In this document: positions 9,573-18,866 of the stretch, piece by piece
Numbering within the stretch: the stretch's first letter is position 1
Layout of the letters: each line of letters starts with the position of its first letter
From: Agrobacterium cavarae
GTDB lineage: Bacteria; Pseudomonadota; Alphaproteobacteria; Rhizobiales; Rhizobiaceae
NCBI RefSeq assembly: GCF_004310285.1
Contig: NZ_SISF01000028.1
Span: 1 to 64,000 of the forward strand
Direction of reading: 5' to 3'
DNA length: 64,000 nt
Made by a program: the position numbers and the translations under genes
Notes under the pieces: generated by a model
What the model saw: only the letters and a program-made list of their open reading frames with translations
Database searches by the model: none
What the model was told of the DNA's origin: nothing

Positions 9573-9965
9573 GGCGGTCATGAAGGCAAAACCTTCATCT
9601 GCCCAGCCGGTCATGCCACCGATCATGATCTTCACCTTGCGCCCAAGCCGGGCGAGGTTCAGGGCCGCCCGATCCGCGCCATTGCAATGCGGGCCGGCAC
9701 AGTAGACGACGAAGAACGTGTCCTCCGGCCATGCCCGCATGCGTTCTGCCGTCATATCCACATGGCGAAGATGGATGGCGCCCGGCAGGTGCCGCTTTGC
9801 AAATACCGCCGGCGAACCGACGACATGCAGAAGCACGAAATCCTGTTCACCCTTCTCCATGGACGCAAAAACATCCCAGCAATCGGTCTCGACCGAAAGC
9901 CGCTGCGAGAAATGGTCGATAACGATCTCAGCGGGAGCCGCCGGTATTTCAGTGACATAGCTCAA
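9570..9965 (-). CDS. Rhodanese-like domain protein
   Basis: A 131-aa single-domain rhodanese (sulfurtransferase fold). The active-site loop C89-AGPH-C94-NGADRAA follows the strand FFVVY, and the C-terminal GGMTGWADEG is characteristic. I chose a TTG start at 9965 because AAGGAG lies seven bases upstream. A longer ATG reading from 10040 has no such site and would run into the divergent ftrA start. The divergent pairing with the FtrA-type regulator suggests functional linkage, possibly sulfur or thiol stress. Confidence 0.82.
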   Translation of the reverse strand: MSYVTEIPAAPAEIVIDHFSQRLSVETDCWDVFASMEKGEQDFVLLHVVGSPAVFAKRHLPGAIHLRHVDMTAERMRAWPEDTFFVVYCAGPHCNGADRAALNLARLGRKVKIMIGGMTGWADEGFAFMTA

Positions 9966-10054
9966 GGTTCGTCTCCTTCTTATCAAGTGTCCGCAGTTTA
10001 GATCGTGCTTTTCCTCCTTGGCAGATGGCAGGATTGCCATATATCGTAAAGATC

Positions 10055-11083
10055 ATGACAAACCATCCAACCCCCAGAAGCACTCCGAACCGGCTCGTCG
10101 TGGCGCTTGCCTATGACGGGCTTTGCACCTTCGAATTCGGCGTTGCCGTCGAAGTCTTCGGTCTTGCTCGCCCAGAAATGGGAGACGACTGGTATCGCTT
10201 TGCGGTTGCCGCGGTGGATGACGGAGAGATGCGCGCAACAGGTGGGGTACGCTTTACGGCCGATGGCGGCTTGGAGCTTGTCGAACAGGCGGGCACCATC
10301 ATTGTGCCTGGCTGGCGCGGGATGGATGCGCCCGTTCCGGACGCACTTTGCGCGGCGTTGCAGAGGGCTCATGCGAATGGCGCACGGCTGCTTTCCATCT
10401 GTTCCGGCGTCTTCGTTCTGGCAGCAAGCGGGTTGCTCGACGGCAAGCGTGCGACCACCCATTGGCGTTACACCGAGGCCCTGAAGGAGCGTTATCCGGA
10501 CATCACGGTTCTGCCGGATGTGCTCTATGTCGATGAAGGCACAGTGCTAACCTCCGCCGGAAGTGCGGCAGGCATCGATCTCTGCCTGCATCTGATCCGT
10601 CGCGACTTTGGCACGAAGGCTGCCAATATGGTGGCACGTCGCCTGGTGGTGCCGCCTCATCGTGATGGCGGACAGGCGCAGTTCATCGATAAGGCCGTGC
10701 CTGAGCTTCATGAAAAGGCAAGGCTTGGGCCACTGCTCGATACGATGAAGGCCGATCTCAGCAAGAGTTTTACGGTTGCCCAACTCGCCGACATGGCAGG
10801 CATGAGTGCGCGGACTCTGCTGCGCCGCTTCGAGGCGGCAACAGGCACCACGCCAGCAAAGTGGCTTTTGCTGCAGAGGCTTTCAAAGGCCAAGGATCTG
10901 CTGGAAACATCGGCACTAACGATCGAGGCAATTGCCGAGATCTGCGGGCTTGGCTCTACCGCCAATCTGCGCCACCACTTCCGCCAACAGTTTTCCACCA
11001 CGCCTGCCGCCTATCGCGGCAGGTTCAGCTCTACAGCAACGGCCCGAAAATCGGACTCGATTTTCGGAAAGCACGATACGTAG
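10055..11083 (+). CDS. ftrA: GlxA/FtrA-type AraC family regulator with DJ-1/PfpI domain
   Basis: About 342 aa. Residues ~15-170 form a DJ-1/PfpI-like domain (LLSICSGVFVLAASGLLDG contains the nucleophile-elbow cysteine), and ~225-325 is the double helix-turn-helix AraC domain (FTVAQLADMAGMSARTLLRRF). This matches the FtrA branch of the family; its ligand is unknown. An in-frame ATG at 10025 is also possible. The last ~13 codons, ending KSDSIFGKHDT, lie inside a rhizobial intergenic repeat, so the C-terminal tail was probably acquired by insertion of that element. Confidence 0.85.
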   Translation: MTNHPTPRSTPNRLVVALAYDGLCTFEFGVAVEVFGLARPEMGDDWYRFAVAAVDDGEMRATGGVRFTADGGLELVEQAGTIIVPGWRGMDAPVPDALCAALQRAHANGARLLSICSGVFVLAASGLLDGKRATTHWRYTEALKERYPDITVLPDVLYVDEGTVLTSAGSAAGIDLCLHLIRRDFGTKAANMVARRLVVPPHRDGGQAQFIDKAVPELHEKARLGPLLDTMKADLSKSFTVAQLADMAGMSARTLLRRFEAATGTTPAKWLLLQRLSKAKDLLETSALTIEAIAEICGLGSTANLRHHFRQQFSTTPAAYRGRFSSTATARKSDSIFGKHDT

Positions 11084-11137
11084 ATTCAAAAAGGGAAGCG
11101 TCGTTGGTGCGTCCGTCAGGACGCACGGCGCTGTAGC
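11043..11137 (+). repeat. Rhizobial intergenic mosaic repeat (ABC/RIME-like)
   Basis: Two palindromes in series: CCGAAAATCG ... CGATTTTCGG at 11044-11069 and GTGCGTCC ... GGACGCAC around 11107-11128, joined by a GATACGTAGATTCAAA-type linker. This arrangement is familiar from short intergenic mosaic elements of Rhizobiaceae. The left palindrome is inside the ftrA reading frame. Confidence 0.7.
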
Positions 11138-11140
11138 CGC

Positions 11141-11641
11141 TTATGAGGGGACCCTGAGTTCCATCGTGGTGAGGTCCAGCCATCTGCCGAATTTCTTGCC
11201 GACTTCTGAATATTGACCTGCAATGCGGAAGCCGAGCTTTTCGTGAAGACGAATGGAAGCGACGTTTTCGGACTCGATGGCCCCGATCAGCACATGCACG
11301 CCGGCGGCCTTCGCGTGTTCGATCAGCGACAGCATCAGCAGCCTGCCAATACCGTGGCCGCGCGCGTCCTTATGCACATAGACCGAATGTTCGCGCGTGT
11401 GGCGGTAACCGTCAAATGCGCGCCAGTCGCCAAACGAGGCGTAGCCTAAGACAGCGCCGTCCTTGAGCGCCACGATTACTGGAAAACCGCGCTCCTTGCG
11501 CAGCTTGAACCATTCCTTGCGGTTATCGAGATCCACCAGGATTTCATTCCAGATGGCGGTCGTGTTCTCCACGGCATCATTGTAAATTTCCATGATGCCG
11601 GCTAGGTCTTCGACGGTGGCGTCGCGCAGTTGAATGCTCAT
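11141..11641 (-). CDS. GNAT N-acetyltransferase, phosphinothricin acetyltransferase-like
   Basis: A 166-aa GNAT enzyme. The acetyl-CoA binding motif is seen in VYVHKDARGHGIGRLLMLSL (R/Q-x-x-G-x-G/A type), followed by AIESENVASIRLHEKLGFRIAG. The N-terminal region resembles Pat/Bar acetyltransferases (IMEIYNDAVENTTAIW). The physiological substrate cannot be told; members acetylate phosphinothricin, methionine sulfone or related amino compounds. I used the internal ATG at 11641, which gives the family's usual N-terminus. Confidence 0.85.
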   Translation of the reverse strand: MSIQLRDATVEDLAGIMEIYNDAVENTTAIWNEILVDLDNRKEWFKLRKERGFPVIVALKDGAVLGYASFGDWRAFDGYRHTREHSVYVHKDARGHGIGRLLMLSLIEHAKAAGVHVLIGAIESENVASIRLHEKLGFRIAGQYSEVGKKFGRWLDLTTMELRVPS

Positions 11642-11738
11642 TCTCGATATCCGCTTCGTATCAATGTCTACCCCGACCATAGGGATCAAGGCAGAGCGTG
11701 TGAAGCGATTTTCGGAAGGCTTTAAGCGAATGGCAGGA

Positions 11739-12410
11739 TCAGGAGCCGATCACCGGCGTGAGGCTGAAGCTCGTCATCACCGCGGAGTAATGGACTGCAG
11801 CGGCCACCACCACGAAGCCATGCCAGATGGCGTTCTGGAACCGCAGGCGTTCCCAAACGTGGAAGATCACGCCCATGGAGTAGATCATGCCGCCGATGAC
11901 GATCAGCCACATGGTGATCGGTGCCAGATGGTTCGACAGAGGCTCCGCCACCATCACCCCGCTCCATCCCATCCCGAGATAAAGCAGGATTGCCAGCCGG
12001 TCATATCGTCCGGGATAGAAGCATTTGAGGAAAATACCGCCGAGAGCCGCCATCCAGATCCCGGCGAGCGTCAGCGCAATCATAGGATCTTCGATGCCGC
12101 GCTGGAGAAAAGGCGTGTAAGTGGCGGCAATCAAGATGAAAATTGCCGAATGATCGAGCCTGCGAAGCAGCCACTTCGCCCGCGAATGCGGCCAGATGTT
12201 GTAGGTGAAGGAAATCGAGAGACAGAGAATAAGCCCAAGCGCGTAGATCCATGCCGCTGCAATTGCGCTGAGGCTGCCCCAAAGGGTCACGTAGAAAATG
12301 AGCGCGGTTGCCCCCACAAGGGCAAATGCAATGCCGACGCCATGCACGATGCCATCGGCTACAATTTCATGAAGGTCATACCGGCGGCCAAAAGGCCAAA
12401 GCTCGCTCAT
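11739..12410 (-). CDS. Hemolysin III family (PAQR-like) membrane protein
   Basis: A 223-aa protein with seven hydrophobic segments, belonging to the hemolysin III/YqfA/PAQR superfamily. Conserved features are a histidine near the N-terminus (GIVHGVGIAFALVG), then FILIAATYTPFLQRG and the C-terminal IFHVWERLRFQNAIWHGFVV with the paired histidines expected to bind zinc. Family roles in bacteria concern membrane energetics or lipid homeostasis; a haemolytic role should not be assumed. Confidence 0.88.
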   Translation of the reverse strand: MSELWPFGRRYDLHEIVADGIVHGVGIAFALVGATALIFYVTLWGSLSAIAAAWIYALGLILCLSISFTYNIWPHSRAKWLLRRLDHSAIFILIAATYTPFLQRGIEDPMIALTLAGIWMAALGGIFLKCFYPGRYDRLAILLYLGMGWSGVMVAEPLSNHLAPITMWLIVIGGMIYSMGVIFHVWERLRFQNAIWHGFVVVAAAVHYSAVMTSFSLTPVIGS

Positions 12411-12526
12411 TTCGTTTTCCCGTCTGTCGTCGCCACATCATGACGCCATTATGAGACGGGAACAAGACGACGGGCGGCGTCAGACTTCACTTTCCGTTCC
12501 TGCCTGTTGCAAAACCGGAGACGGGT

Positions 12527-12937
12527 TTAACGGTCCACCAGTACCGAGCATTTGGCGTGACGTACCACGCGATCTGCCGTGGAGCCGATGAAATAGTTGG
12601 TGAAATCCGGCGTGTGCGAGGAGATGATGATGAGATCCACACCGATCTCTTCCGCGAACGCCAGAATTTCACGGGCTGGAGCACCGCTTCGAATTTCCGT
12701 CAAAGAAATATGCGGCGACTTCGCCTTCAAAACAGCGAGCTGGCTCTTGGCGTCCTTCACCGCATTTTCGATGATGTCCATCGGCACATCGATTGCCAGA
12801 TAGCCCGGCAGATCTTCCACCACATTCATCAGCACGATCTGGCCGCCTTGATCGAGAAGCGCCTCGGCCTTTTTCACCGCGCGCTCTGCCTTGTTGGCGT
12901 TGCTGAGATCGACAGGTACCAGGATTTTTCCGTACAT
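12527..12937 (-). CDS. Universal stress protein (UspA family)
   Basis: A 136-aa single Usp domain beginning YGKILVPVDLSNANKAERAV. Near the C-terminus the ATP-binding type sequence DLIIISSHT ... FIGSTADRVVRHAKCSVLV is present. It is likely a soluble stress-response protein. It stands alone, with its own upstream gap to the VOC gene. Confidence 0.92.
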   Translation of the reverse strand: MYGKILVPVDLSNANKAERAVKKAEALLDQGGQIVLMNVVEDLPGYLAIDVPMDIIENAVKDAKSQLAVLKAKSPHISLTEIRSGAPAREILAFAEEIGVDLIIISSHTPDFTNYFIGSTADRVVRHAKCSVLVDR

Positions 12938-13156
12938 GGCATGCTCCCTTGGTTTGGAAGCAATTCTGATGCTTCCTGCCTGTAATCATAATCTCTCCAG
13001 GAAAATTTCGCCATAACGGACGTCAAGTCCGAACGCGTTGCTGTCAACGATTATTAGACAGTTTATCGCCGAATGGTGAGCTTCTCGGAACGATCGACTG
13101 TCTCCATATTGAGGTCAACAACTTCGCGGCCCAGCGAACGAAATGGAGATGTTCCA

Positions 13157-14017
13157 ATGGACACTGAAAAGCAGTTTGCCTTCACCCGCCCCGGCTATGT
13201 GGGACAGGCGCATCTGGTGGTGAAAGATCTCGGTCAGGTCTCCCGCTTCTATCAGGACATCATCGGCCTTTCGGTTATCGACAATAGTGCCAGCGGTGAG
13301 GTTCTTGGCGTCAATGGTTTGCCGCTCTTGACGCTGACAACGTCCAGCGATGCCGCGAAAGCGCCGGCTACCGCAGCCGGCCTTTTCCATACCGCCTTCC
13401 TCCTGCCAAGCCGTAATGCCTTGGCGGACTGGCTCGCGCATGTGGCGCATAACAATATTCGGCTTGAGGGTGCGTCGGATCACCTCGTCAGCGAGGCGAT
13501 CTATCTGTCCGATCCGGAAGGAAACGGCATCGAGGTCTATCGCGACCGGCAACCGGATGAGTGGAACTACCAGCCCGACGGAACGGTGGAGATGGCAACG
13601 AAGAGGCTTGATCTCCAGGCACTCTATGGGAGCGCCGGCAAAACCCCATTCCGGCAGGCCGCCGACGGCACGGCAATCGGCCATATTCATCTTCAGGTCG
13701 GCGCACTGCCGCAAGCGGATGCGTTCTATCAGGATGTTCTCGGGTTGAAGATCATGGCACATTATCCCGGTGCCAGTTTCTTCGGCTACGGTGCCTATCA
13801 CCACCATGTGGCAGCCAATATCTGGAACAGCAGGGGCGCCGAAACGCGCAAAGAGAATATGACAGGACTGTCGGGCTACTCTTTGAAATTCAACGAGAAA
13901 GAAACCCTCGACACGGCACTTGCCGCACTGGACCGACTGGAAATTCCGACCGAGCGTCAGAGCGACGGGATTGCCGTAAAAGATCCTTGGGGCATCGGTT
14001 TGAAGCTGTCTGCCTAA
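13157..14017 (+). CDS. VOC family protein, catechol-2,3-dioxygenase-like (two domains)
   Basis: A 286-aa protein with two vicinal-oxygen-chelate modules (about 15-130 and 170-280). Metal-ligand candidates are H19 in GQAHLVVKDL, the E in DPEGNGIEVYRD, and H in IGHIHLQVG. The architecture matches CatE-type extradiol dioxygenases. The ATG at 13157 follows GGAG at eight bases. There is no aromatic-degradation operon around it, so the substrate is unknown. Confidence 0.85.
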   Translation: MDTEKQFAFTRPGYVGQAHLVVKDLGQVSRFYQDIIGLSVIDNSASGEVLGVNGLPLLTLTTSSDAAKAPATAAGLFHTAFLLPSRNALADWLAHVAHNNIRLEGASDHLVSEAIYLSDPEGNGIEVYRDRQPDEWNYQPDGTVEMATKRLDLQALYGSAGKTPFRQAADGTAIGHIHLQVGALPQADAFYQDVLGLKIMAHYPGASFFGYGAYHHHVAANIWNSRGAETRKENMTGLSGYSLKFNEKETLDTALAALDRLEIPTERQSDGIAVKDPWGIGLKLSA

Positions 14018-14121
14018 CGCGTGGCCACCGGAAGCGAAGTGGAAAGATCGCGACACGCTTTGACGGCTTGAAAAGGGCGCAAATCACGTTCCCTTTCCTT
14101 ATTTTAGCGGTTCTGGAACTG

Positions 14122-14160
14122 CGACCCGCACGGAGAGTTATAGCTCTCCATGAGGGGTCG
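14122..14160 (+). other. Nested hairpin just upstream of the AI-2E family gene
   Basis: CGACCC (14122-14127) can pair with GGGTCG (14155-14160), enclosing a second stem GGAGAG (14132-14137) with CTCTCC (14144-14149). It ends eight bases before the ATG at 14169 and partly overlaps the likely ribosome site, so it could modulate translation or end an upstream transcript. Confidence 0.45.
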
Positions 14161-14168
14161 GGAAAAAG

Positions 14169-15338
14169 ATGAACAACCACGTTTTCAGCCGGAAGAAAAA
14201 GAAGAAAGCCGAAGCGCTTCCCATCGAGCAAAATCGCGACCCGGTTCTCAAAAGCGCGCTCGCCACGGCGCAGGACGATGCCCGCAGCCAGCAACCGCTC
14301 GGGCGTGAAGCGCTCGATGTGGCCGTCGCATGGTCGGTCGTCGGCCTCTTCGTCATCGTTCTGATGAGCGTGATCCACGCGCTTTCTCTCGTCCTCATCC
14401 CCATCGTCATGGCGATCGTCGTCGGGATGATCCTCGGTGTTGCAGCGGAAAAGCTCGGCTCCTACGGCATCCCAGGTTTCGCCGTCGCCCTCATTCTGTC
14501 ATCGGCGGTGGCGCTCGTTCTGTTTCTCGTCATCAACTCGTTAGTAGAGCCTCTATCGGCGCTCGCGAATGAAGGTCCGGCGCTGCTTGAACGGACGCTT
14601 GATCGCTTCCTGCCCTATCTGCAGGGCTGGCGATGGGTGAACATTTCCTCAGCTACATTCAACCTCGGCAACATTTCGATGGAATCGCTGATCTCGCGCA
14701 GCGGTGAAATCATATCGGTGGTGGGTGCCAACCTGACGCCCGCTATCGTGCAGGGCCTGATGTTCTTCGCGGCGTTGCTGCTTTTTCTCTACAGCCGTCT
14801 GCGACTGCGTAAAGCGGTCATCATGGCCTTTCCGCAGCGCCATCAGCGGCTTAGAACCATCCGCACCATTGCCTCCATCGAAAACGTTCTGGGCTCCTAC
14901 TTCGCCACCGCATCGCTGCTCTATGCAGCTCTTGGCGTTTCCATGGTGGTGATCGCGTTCCTCGGTGGTCTGGCCATGCCGTTTCTCTGGGGGCTCTTCG
15001 CGTTTCTCTCCAGCTTCGTCCCGTTTATCGGCATCACGGCGATGACGCTGGCGCTGGCGATTGCGGGCATCATCACGCATGACAACCTGTTTCTCGCGCT
15101 GCTTCCCTCCATCGTCTTCTTCACCATCCACTTGCTGATGGAAAACCTGGTCTTCCCGGCGGTCGTCGGCAAGAACATGGAGATCAACCCATTCCTCGTC
15201 TTCGTTGCCATCATCTTCTGGACATGGATGTGGGGCGCAGCGGGCGCGATGCTCGCACTGCCGCTGTCGCTCATCGGCATGACGATTGCGCGCGAACTCT
15301 TCCCCTCGCGTCGGGTCGTACCAAACCTGCCAGACTGA
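14169..15338 (+). CDS. AI-2E family transporter (PerM/YdiK type)
   Basis: A 389-aa membrane protein with about eight helices arranged as in the PF01594 family. C-terminal landmarks are GLFAFLSSFVPFIG and ENLVFPAVVGKNMEINPFLVF. The first ~50 residues are hydrophilic and Lys-rich near the start (SRKKKKKAEA). Despite the family name, most members are not shown to carry AI-2; some are Na+/H+ antiporters or export other small molecules. The stop codon lies in a perfect 12-bp palindrome, GACTGATCAGTC. Confidence 0.9.
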   Translation: MNNHVFSRKKKKKAEALPIEQNRDPVLKSALATAQDDARSQQPLGREALDVAVAWSVVGLFVIVLMSVIHALSLVLIPIVMAIVVGMILGVAAEKLGSYGIPGFAVALILSSAVALVLFLVINSLVEPLSALANEGPALLERTLDRFLPYLQGWRWVNISSATFNLGNISMESLISRSGEIISVVGANLTPAIVQGLMFFAALLLFLYSRLRLRKAVIMAFPQRHQRLRTIRTIASIENVLGSYFATASLLYAALGVSMVVIAFLGGLAMPFLWGLFAFLSSFVPFIGITAMTLALAIAGIITHDNLFLALLPSIVFFTIHLLMENLVFPAVVGKNMEINPFLVFVAIIFWTWMWGAAGAMLALPLSLIGMTIARELFPSRRVVPNLPD

Positions 15339-15356
15339 TCAGTCGGGCCTACTTGG

Positions 15357-16094
15357 TCAGTTGGAAGGTGGATTGAAGGCGGGATCGTCCAGCCGCACGA
15401 AGGTCACGCCGCGCGCCTTCAATGCCAGTAGACCTTTCACCACACCCTCGCCTGCCTCATGGGTCGGCTGGTTGATGTGCGAGATCACCACATCGCCATC
15501 CTTCGCCGAGGCAATATGCTTTGCCGTCATCGCGCTTCCCAGAAGCGACCCGCCGTCGCCATTGATGGAGTAGCCGGCCACGCGCTCGCCGAGTTGGTTG
15601 ATCGTGGTCATGGAGGTGTTGGTATACTTTGCCGTGGCGCCGCGAAACCATTGCGGCTGCCGGCCGGTCGCAGCAAGAATGGCCTGCCTGCCACCCTCGA
15701 CCTCCTGAACGACGGCCTGCTCGGAACCGGCCGCTGCAATGCCATAGATCGACACCGGCTTGTCCACCGCCGGGATATGATTTTCGCCGTGGTTTTCCAG
15801 TTCGAAAAGATCCGGGTGGGCCATCAGGATCGCGAGAGCATCGCTATTGTGTTTCAGCCAGCGGGCCGTAACGAAGATGGTCGCCGGAATCTTTTCCTGC
15901 ACGAGCGTGTTGAGAATACGAAAATCGGTCTTGCCCATGCATGCATCCAGCGTGATGGCGACGCGCACCAGCGCACCCTTTGCCTGCGCCTTCGAAACAG
16001 GCATTCTGAGGCTCGGCTCCAGAAGCCCCGTTCCGGCAAAGGCTGGCATGGCGAGGGTCGCAAACAGAGCGGCAAGGGCAATAGGCTTCAACAT
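15357..16094 (-). CDS. Secreted polysaccharide deacetylase (NodB-homology) protein
   Basis: About 245 aa with a classical signal peptide (MLKPIALAALFATLAMPAFA). The NodB fold follows: motif 1 is TLDACMGKTD (family TFDDGP), motif 2 HGENH, and motif 3 RGATAKY. The second aspartate of motif 1 is Ala here, as in the periplasmic TLDAC subgroup. It may be a divergent metal-dependent deacetylase; substrate unknown. A TTG at 16115 would add seven residues, but the ATG at 16094 gives a proper signal peptide. It lies 58 bases behind the DapA-like gene on the same strand. Confidence 0.85.
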   Translation of the reverse strand: MLKPIALAALFATLAMPAFAGTGLLEPSLRMPVSKAQAKGALVRVAITLDACMGKTDFRILNTLVQEKIPATIFVTARWLKHNSDALAILMAHPDLFELENHGENHIPAVDKPVSIYGIAAAGSEQAVVQEVEGGRQAILAATGRQPQWFRGATAKYTNTSMTTINQLGERVAGYSINGDGGSLLGSAMTAKHIASAKDGDVVISHINQPTHEAGEGVVKGLLALKARGVTFVRLDDPAFNPPSN

Positions 16095-16151
16095 ATCAGA
16101 CGGGCTTTCGATCAAATTTCACTTGGCAATGCGGCTCTCAAAACGCCGGAA

Positions 16152-17072
16152 TTATGGCGTTGCTGCCGGCAGCGCGTCCAGTTCGGCGAGCTTCGCCAGC
16201 GCTTCCTCGACACGCTGCGTGTCGCTGACACCGAGCGGCATGATGGGCAGCGGCGGCTGGCGGTGGGTGAGCGAGAGGAGATTTGCAGCCGTGTAGATCA
16301 CGCGGTAGCTGCCAAAGGTCTTGAAGAGCGCCCAGAGTGGTTCAAAGAACGTCTGCAAGCGCTGCACCTCCGCCTTGTTCCCCGCCTTGGCAGCGGTGAA
16401 GAGACGCTGCGCCGGAACGGGCAGAAGCCCGGCAATCACGCTGTACCAGCTATCCGCCCCCTGTAGCAACGCGTCGGCGCAGCCCCAGTCTCCGCTATAG
16501 CCAATGGCAAAACCCTCTCCGAGGCGTGGACGTATTCGTTCCAGTTCCGCCTTGAACTGCATGTCCGAAGGCAGCGGCATTTTCACCGAAAGGATATGGG
16601 GAATATAGGCAAGCCGCACCAGCAGCTCTTCACCAAAGGTGAAATGTGTAGTGGACGGATTGTTGTATATGCAGAGCGGCAGCGCCGTGGAGCCAGCGAC
16701 CGCGGCGAAGTGATGATACGCCTCTTCCTGAGTTAAAGGCGTGTAGGAGACAGGTGCCAGCAAAAGCGCATCGGCACCTGCCTTTTCGGCATCCTGCGCC
16801 AGTGCAAAAGCCTCATCCGTGCGCAGCGCCCCTGCCCCGACGATGAGTGTGCGTTTGCCTTTCAGGCATTCGACGGCTGCCTGAACGGCGCGTAGGCGCT
16901 CTTCGCGGCTGAGATAAGCATAGCTGCCGGTACTGCCGAGAAGTCCGACGGAATCGACGCCTGCCGCATCCAGCCTTTCGATCAGGCGAGACAGCGCTTC
17001 CACATCGACGCGACCATCCTCATCTGCTGGCGTCAGCGGAAATGCCGAAAGGCCATGAAACCTGCTGCTCAT
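16152..17072 (-). CDS. Dihydrodipicolinate synthase / N-acetylneuraminate lyase family aldolase
   Basis: A 306-aa TIM-barrel class I aldolase. The Schiff-base lysine is K164 (LSVKMP), the catalytic tyrosine Y136 in IYNNP, and the carboxylate-binding loop GSTGS is at 46-50 (GTTGE in true DapA). Loss of the usual E after this loop suggests a substrate other than that of DapA. No other lysine-pathway gene is nearby, so I leave the symbol blank. It may share a transcript with the deacetylase. Confidence 0.87.
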   Translation of the reverse strand: MSSRFHGLSAFPLTPADEDGRVDVEALSRLIERLDAAGVDSVGLLGSTGSYAYLSREERLRAVQAAVECLKGKRTLIVGAGALRTDEAFALAQDAEKAGADALLLAPVSYTPLTQEEAYHHFAAVAGSTALPLCIYNNPSTTHFTFGEELLVRLAYIPHILSVKMPLPSDMQFKAELERIRPRLGEGFAIGYSGDWGCADALLQGADSWYSVIAGLLPVPAQRLFTAAKAGNKAEVQRLQTFFEPLWALFKTFGSYRVIYTAANLLSLTHRQPPLPIMPLGVSDTQRVEEALAKLAELDALPAATP

Positions 17073-17193
17073 ACGACGTCACCCCGAAATCCCTCTTCGA
17101 GAAGGATTACGGGGCAAATGACGGAACGACAATAACGATATGAAATCATTGAGATATGGTTGCAGATAAGCAACTACTATCCCATTCGCTTTC

Positions 17194-18657
17194 TCAGGTT
17201 CCGCAAAAGGTTCTGAAGACCCTCTCATGGTTCATCGGCGCTTGCATGTAGACAGAGAATTCCGGCAGTTCTTCGAAAGGACGGGCGGTCGCCTTTATCA
17301 TCTCGTGGAACGGCGCAAAATCATTATCCTCAACAGCCGCGGCAATCACTTCCTCGATCCTGTGGTTGCGCGGAATGATGGCCGGGTTGACGGCGCGCAT
17401 GGCGTCTGCACGCTCCTCGCCTGAACGGCTCTCCTGGGCGGCGCGCTTCTTCCAGCGCTCCAACCATTCGTCCGCAGCGGTGAGGTCGATGAACATGCCG
17501 CGGAACGGCTCGGCGTTGCCGCTTGCCGCATCACAGAGCCTGCGGAAGGTCAGGGTGTAGTCCACCTCTGAGCGCTTCATCAGCGCCAGGAGATCCTGGA
17601 CCAACTGCTCGTCACCCTCTGCCTCAGTCTGAAGCCCGAGTTTGGTGCGCATGCCGGAAAGCCAGCGTTTCGGAAACGCCTTGGCGAAATCCGCCAGGAC
17701 GCCATTGGCCATATCGACGGCCTTGTCCTGATCCTCATCCAGAAGCGGGATCAGGCATTCGGCAAGCCTTGCAATGTTCCATTGGGCGATGCCGGGCTGG
17801 TTGTTGTAGGCGTAACGGCCCTGGGCATCGATTGAGGAAAACACTTTGTTTGGATGGTACTCATCCATGAAGGCGCAGGGGCCAAAGTCGATGGTTTCAC
17901 CGGATACGGCCATATTGTCGGTGTTCATCACCCCATGGATGAAGCCCACCATCAGCCAGCGGCAGATCAGGTCGCATTGCCTCTCGGCAATGGCCTGCAG
18001 CATGGCGAGATAGGGCGTTTCCGATTGTCGGGCCTCTGGATAGTGCCGATCGATGACGTGGTCGGATAGCGCCTTCAACGCTTCGGTATCTTCGCGCGCG
18101 GCAAAAAACTGGAAGGTGCCGACGCGGATGTGGCTTGCTGCAACGCGGGTGAAGACGCCGCCTGGCAGACCAATTTCGCGCTGAACGCGTTCGCCTGTCG
18201 TCACTGCTGCCAGAGCACGGGTCGCGGGAATGCCGAGCGCGAACATTGCCTCGGAAACGATATATTCGCGAAGAACCGGTCCTAGCGCCGCACGGCCATC
18301 TCCCCTGCGGGAGAAGCGCGTCGGGCCAGAACCTTTCAATTGAATGTCCCGCCGCCTGCCTTTGGTGTCGATCACCTCGCCTAACAAAATGGCGCGGCCG
18401 TCCCCGAGCTGGGGCACGAAATTACCGAACTGATGTCCGGCATAAGCCATTGCCAAAGGTTCGGCCCCCTGGGGTACGGCGTTGCCAGAGAAGATCGCCG
18501 CCAGCCGCTCGTCGTCCATGCCCTCTACGTCAAGACCAAGCTCTTCCGCCAAGGGCCGATTGAAGGCGATGAGCTGCGGCGCCTTGACCGGAGTAGGAAG
18601 AACGGCAGCGGTAAAGCGCTCCGGCAGGCGGGCATAGGAATTATCGAAACGGATCAC
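17194..18657 (-). CDS. selO: Protein adenylyltransferase SelO (YdiU/UPF0061)
   Basis: A 487-aa pseudokinase-fold enzyme that transfers AMP to Ser/Thr/Tyr of target proteins, linked to redox stress. Family blocks are YAGHQFGNFVPQLGDGRA, QLKGSGPTRFSRRGDGRA, MNTDNMAVSGETIDFGPC (the catalytic N/D region) and YNNQPGIAQWNIARLAE. The chain ends FRTFCGT; the cysteine third from the end is where some homologues carry selenocysteine. Full length. Confidence 0.95.
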   Translation of the reverse strand: MIRFDNSYARLPERFTAAVLPTPVKAPQLIAFNRPLAEELGLDVEGMDDERLAAIFSGNAVPQGAEPLAMAYAGHQFGNFVPQLGDGRAILLGEVIDTKGRRRDIQLKGSGPTRFSRRGDGRAALGPVLREYIVSEAMFALGIPATRALAAVTTGERVQREIGLPGGVFTRVAASHIRVGTFQFFAAREDTEALKALSDHVIDRHYPEARQSETPYLAMLQAIAERQCDLICRWLMVGFIHGVMNTDNMAVSGETIDFGPCAFMDEYHPNKVFSSIDAQGRYAYNNQPGIAQWNIARLAECLIPLLDEDQDKAVDMANGVLADFAKAFPKRWLSGMRTKLGLQTEAEGDEQLVQDLLALMKRSEVDYTLTFRRLCDAASGNAEPFRGMFIDLTAADEWLERWKKRAAQESRSGEERADAMRAVNPAIIPRNHRIEEVIAAAVEDNDFAPFHEMIKATARPFEELPEFSVYMQAPMNHERVFRTFCGT

Positions 18658-18866
18658 GGGCTTGCTCCCTTTTGCCCCTATATTGGGTCTGAAGCCCGGC
18701 TTTGCCAGTGTTCAAGATAATACCAATATCCGAACAGGTCAGCCAGCGGCACCTATGGATTGGTCTTCACCACGCGGGAATACTGCCCGGCCGTTTTTGA
18801 GGATGAACTTTAACCTGCCATTTTCATTCCTATTCTGAGCTTGGTTTGCAAAGAAAGGATAGTGGA

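Noticed and set aside
11705..11725. GATTTTCGG string resembling the mosaic repeat
   Set aside because: Only nine bases match and no second palindrome arm is present, so it is not a repeat copy.
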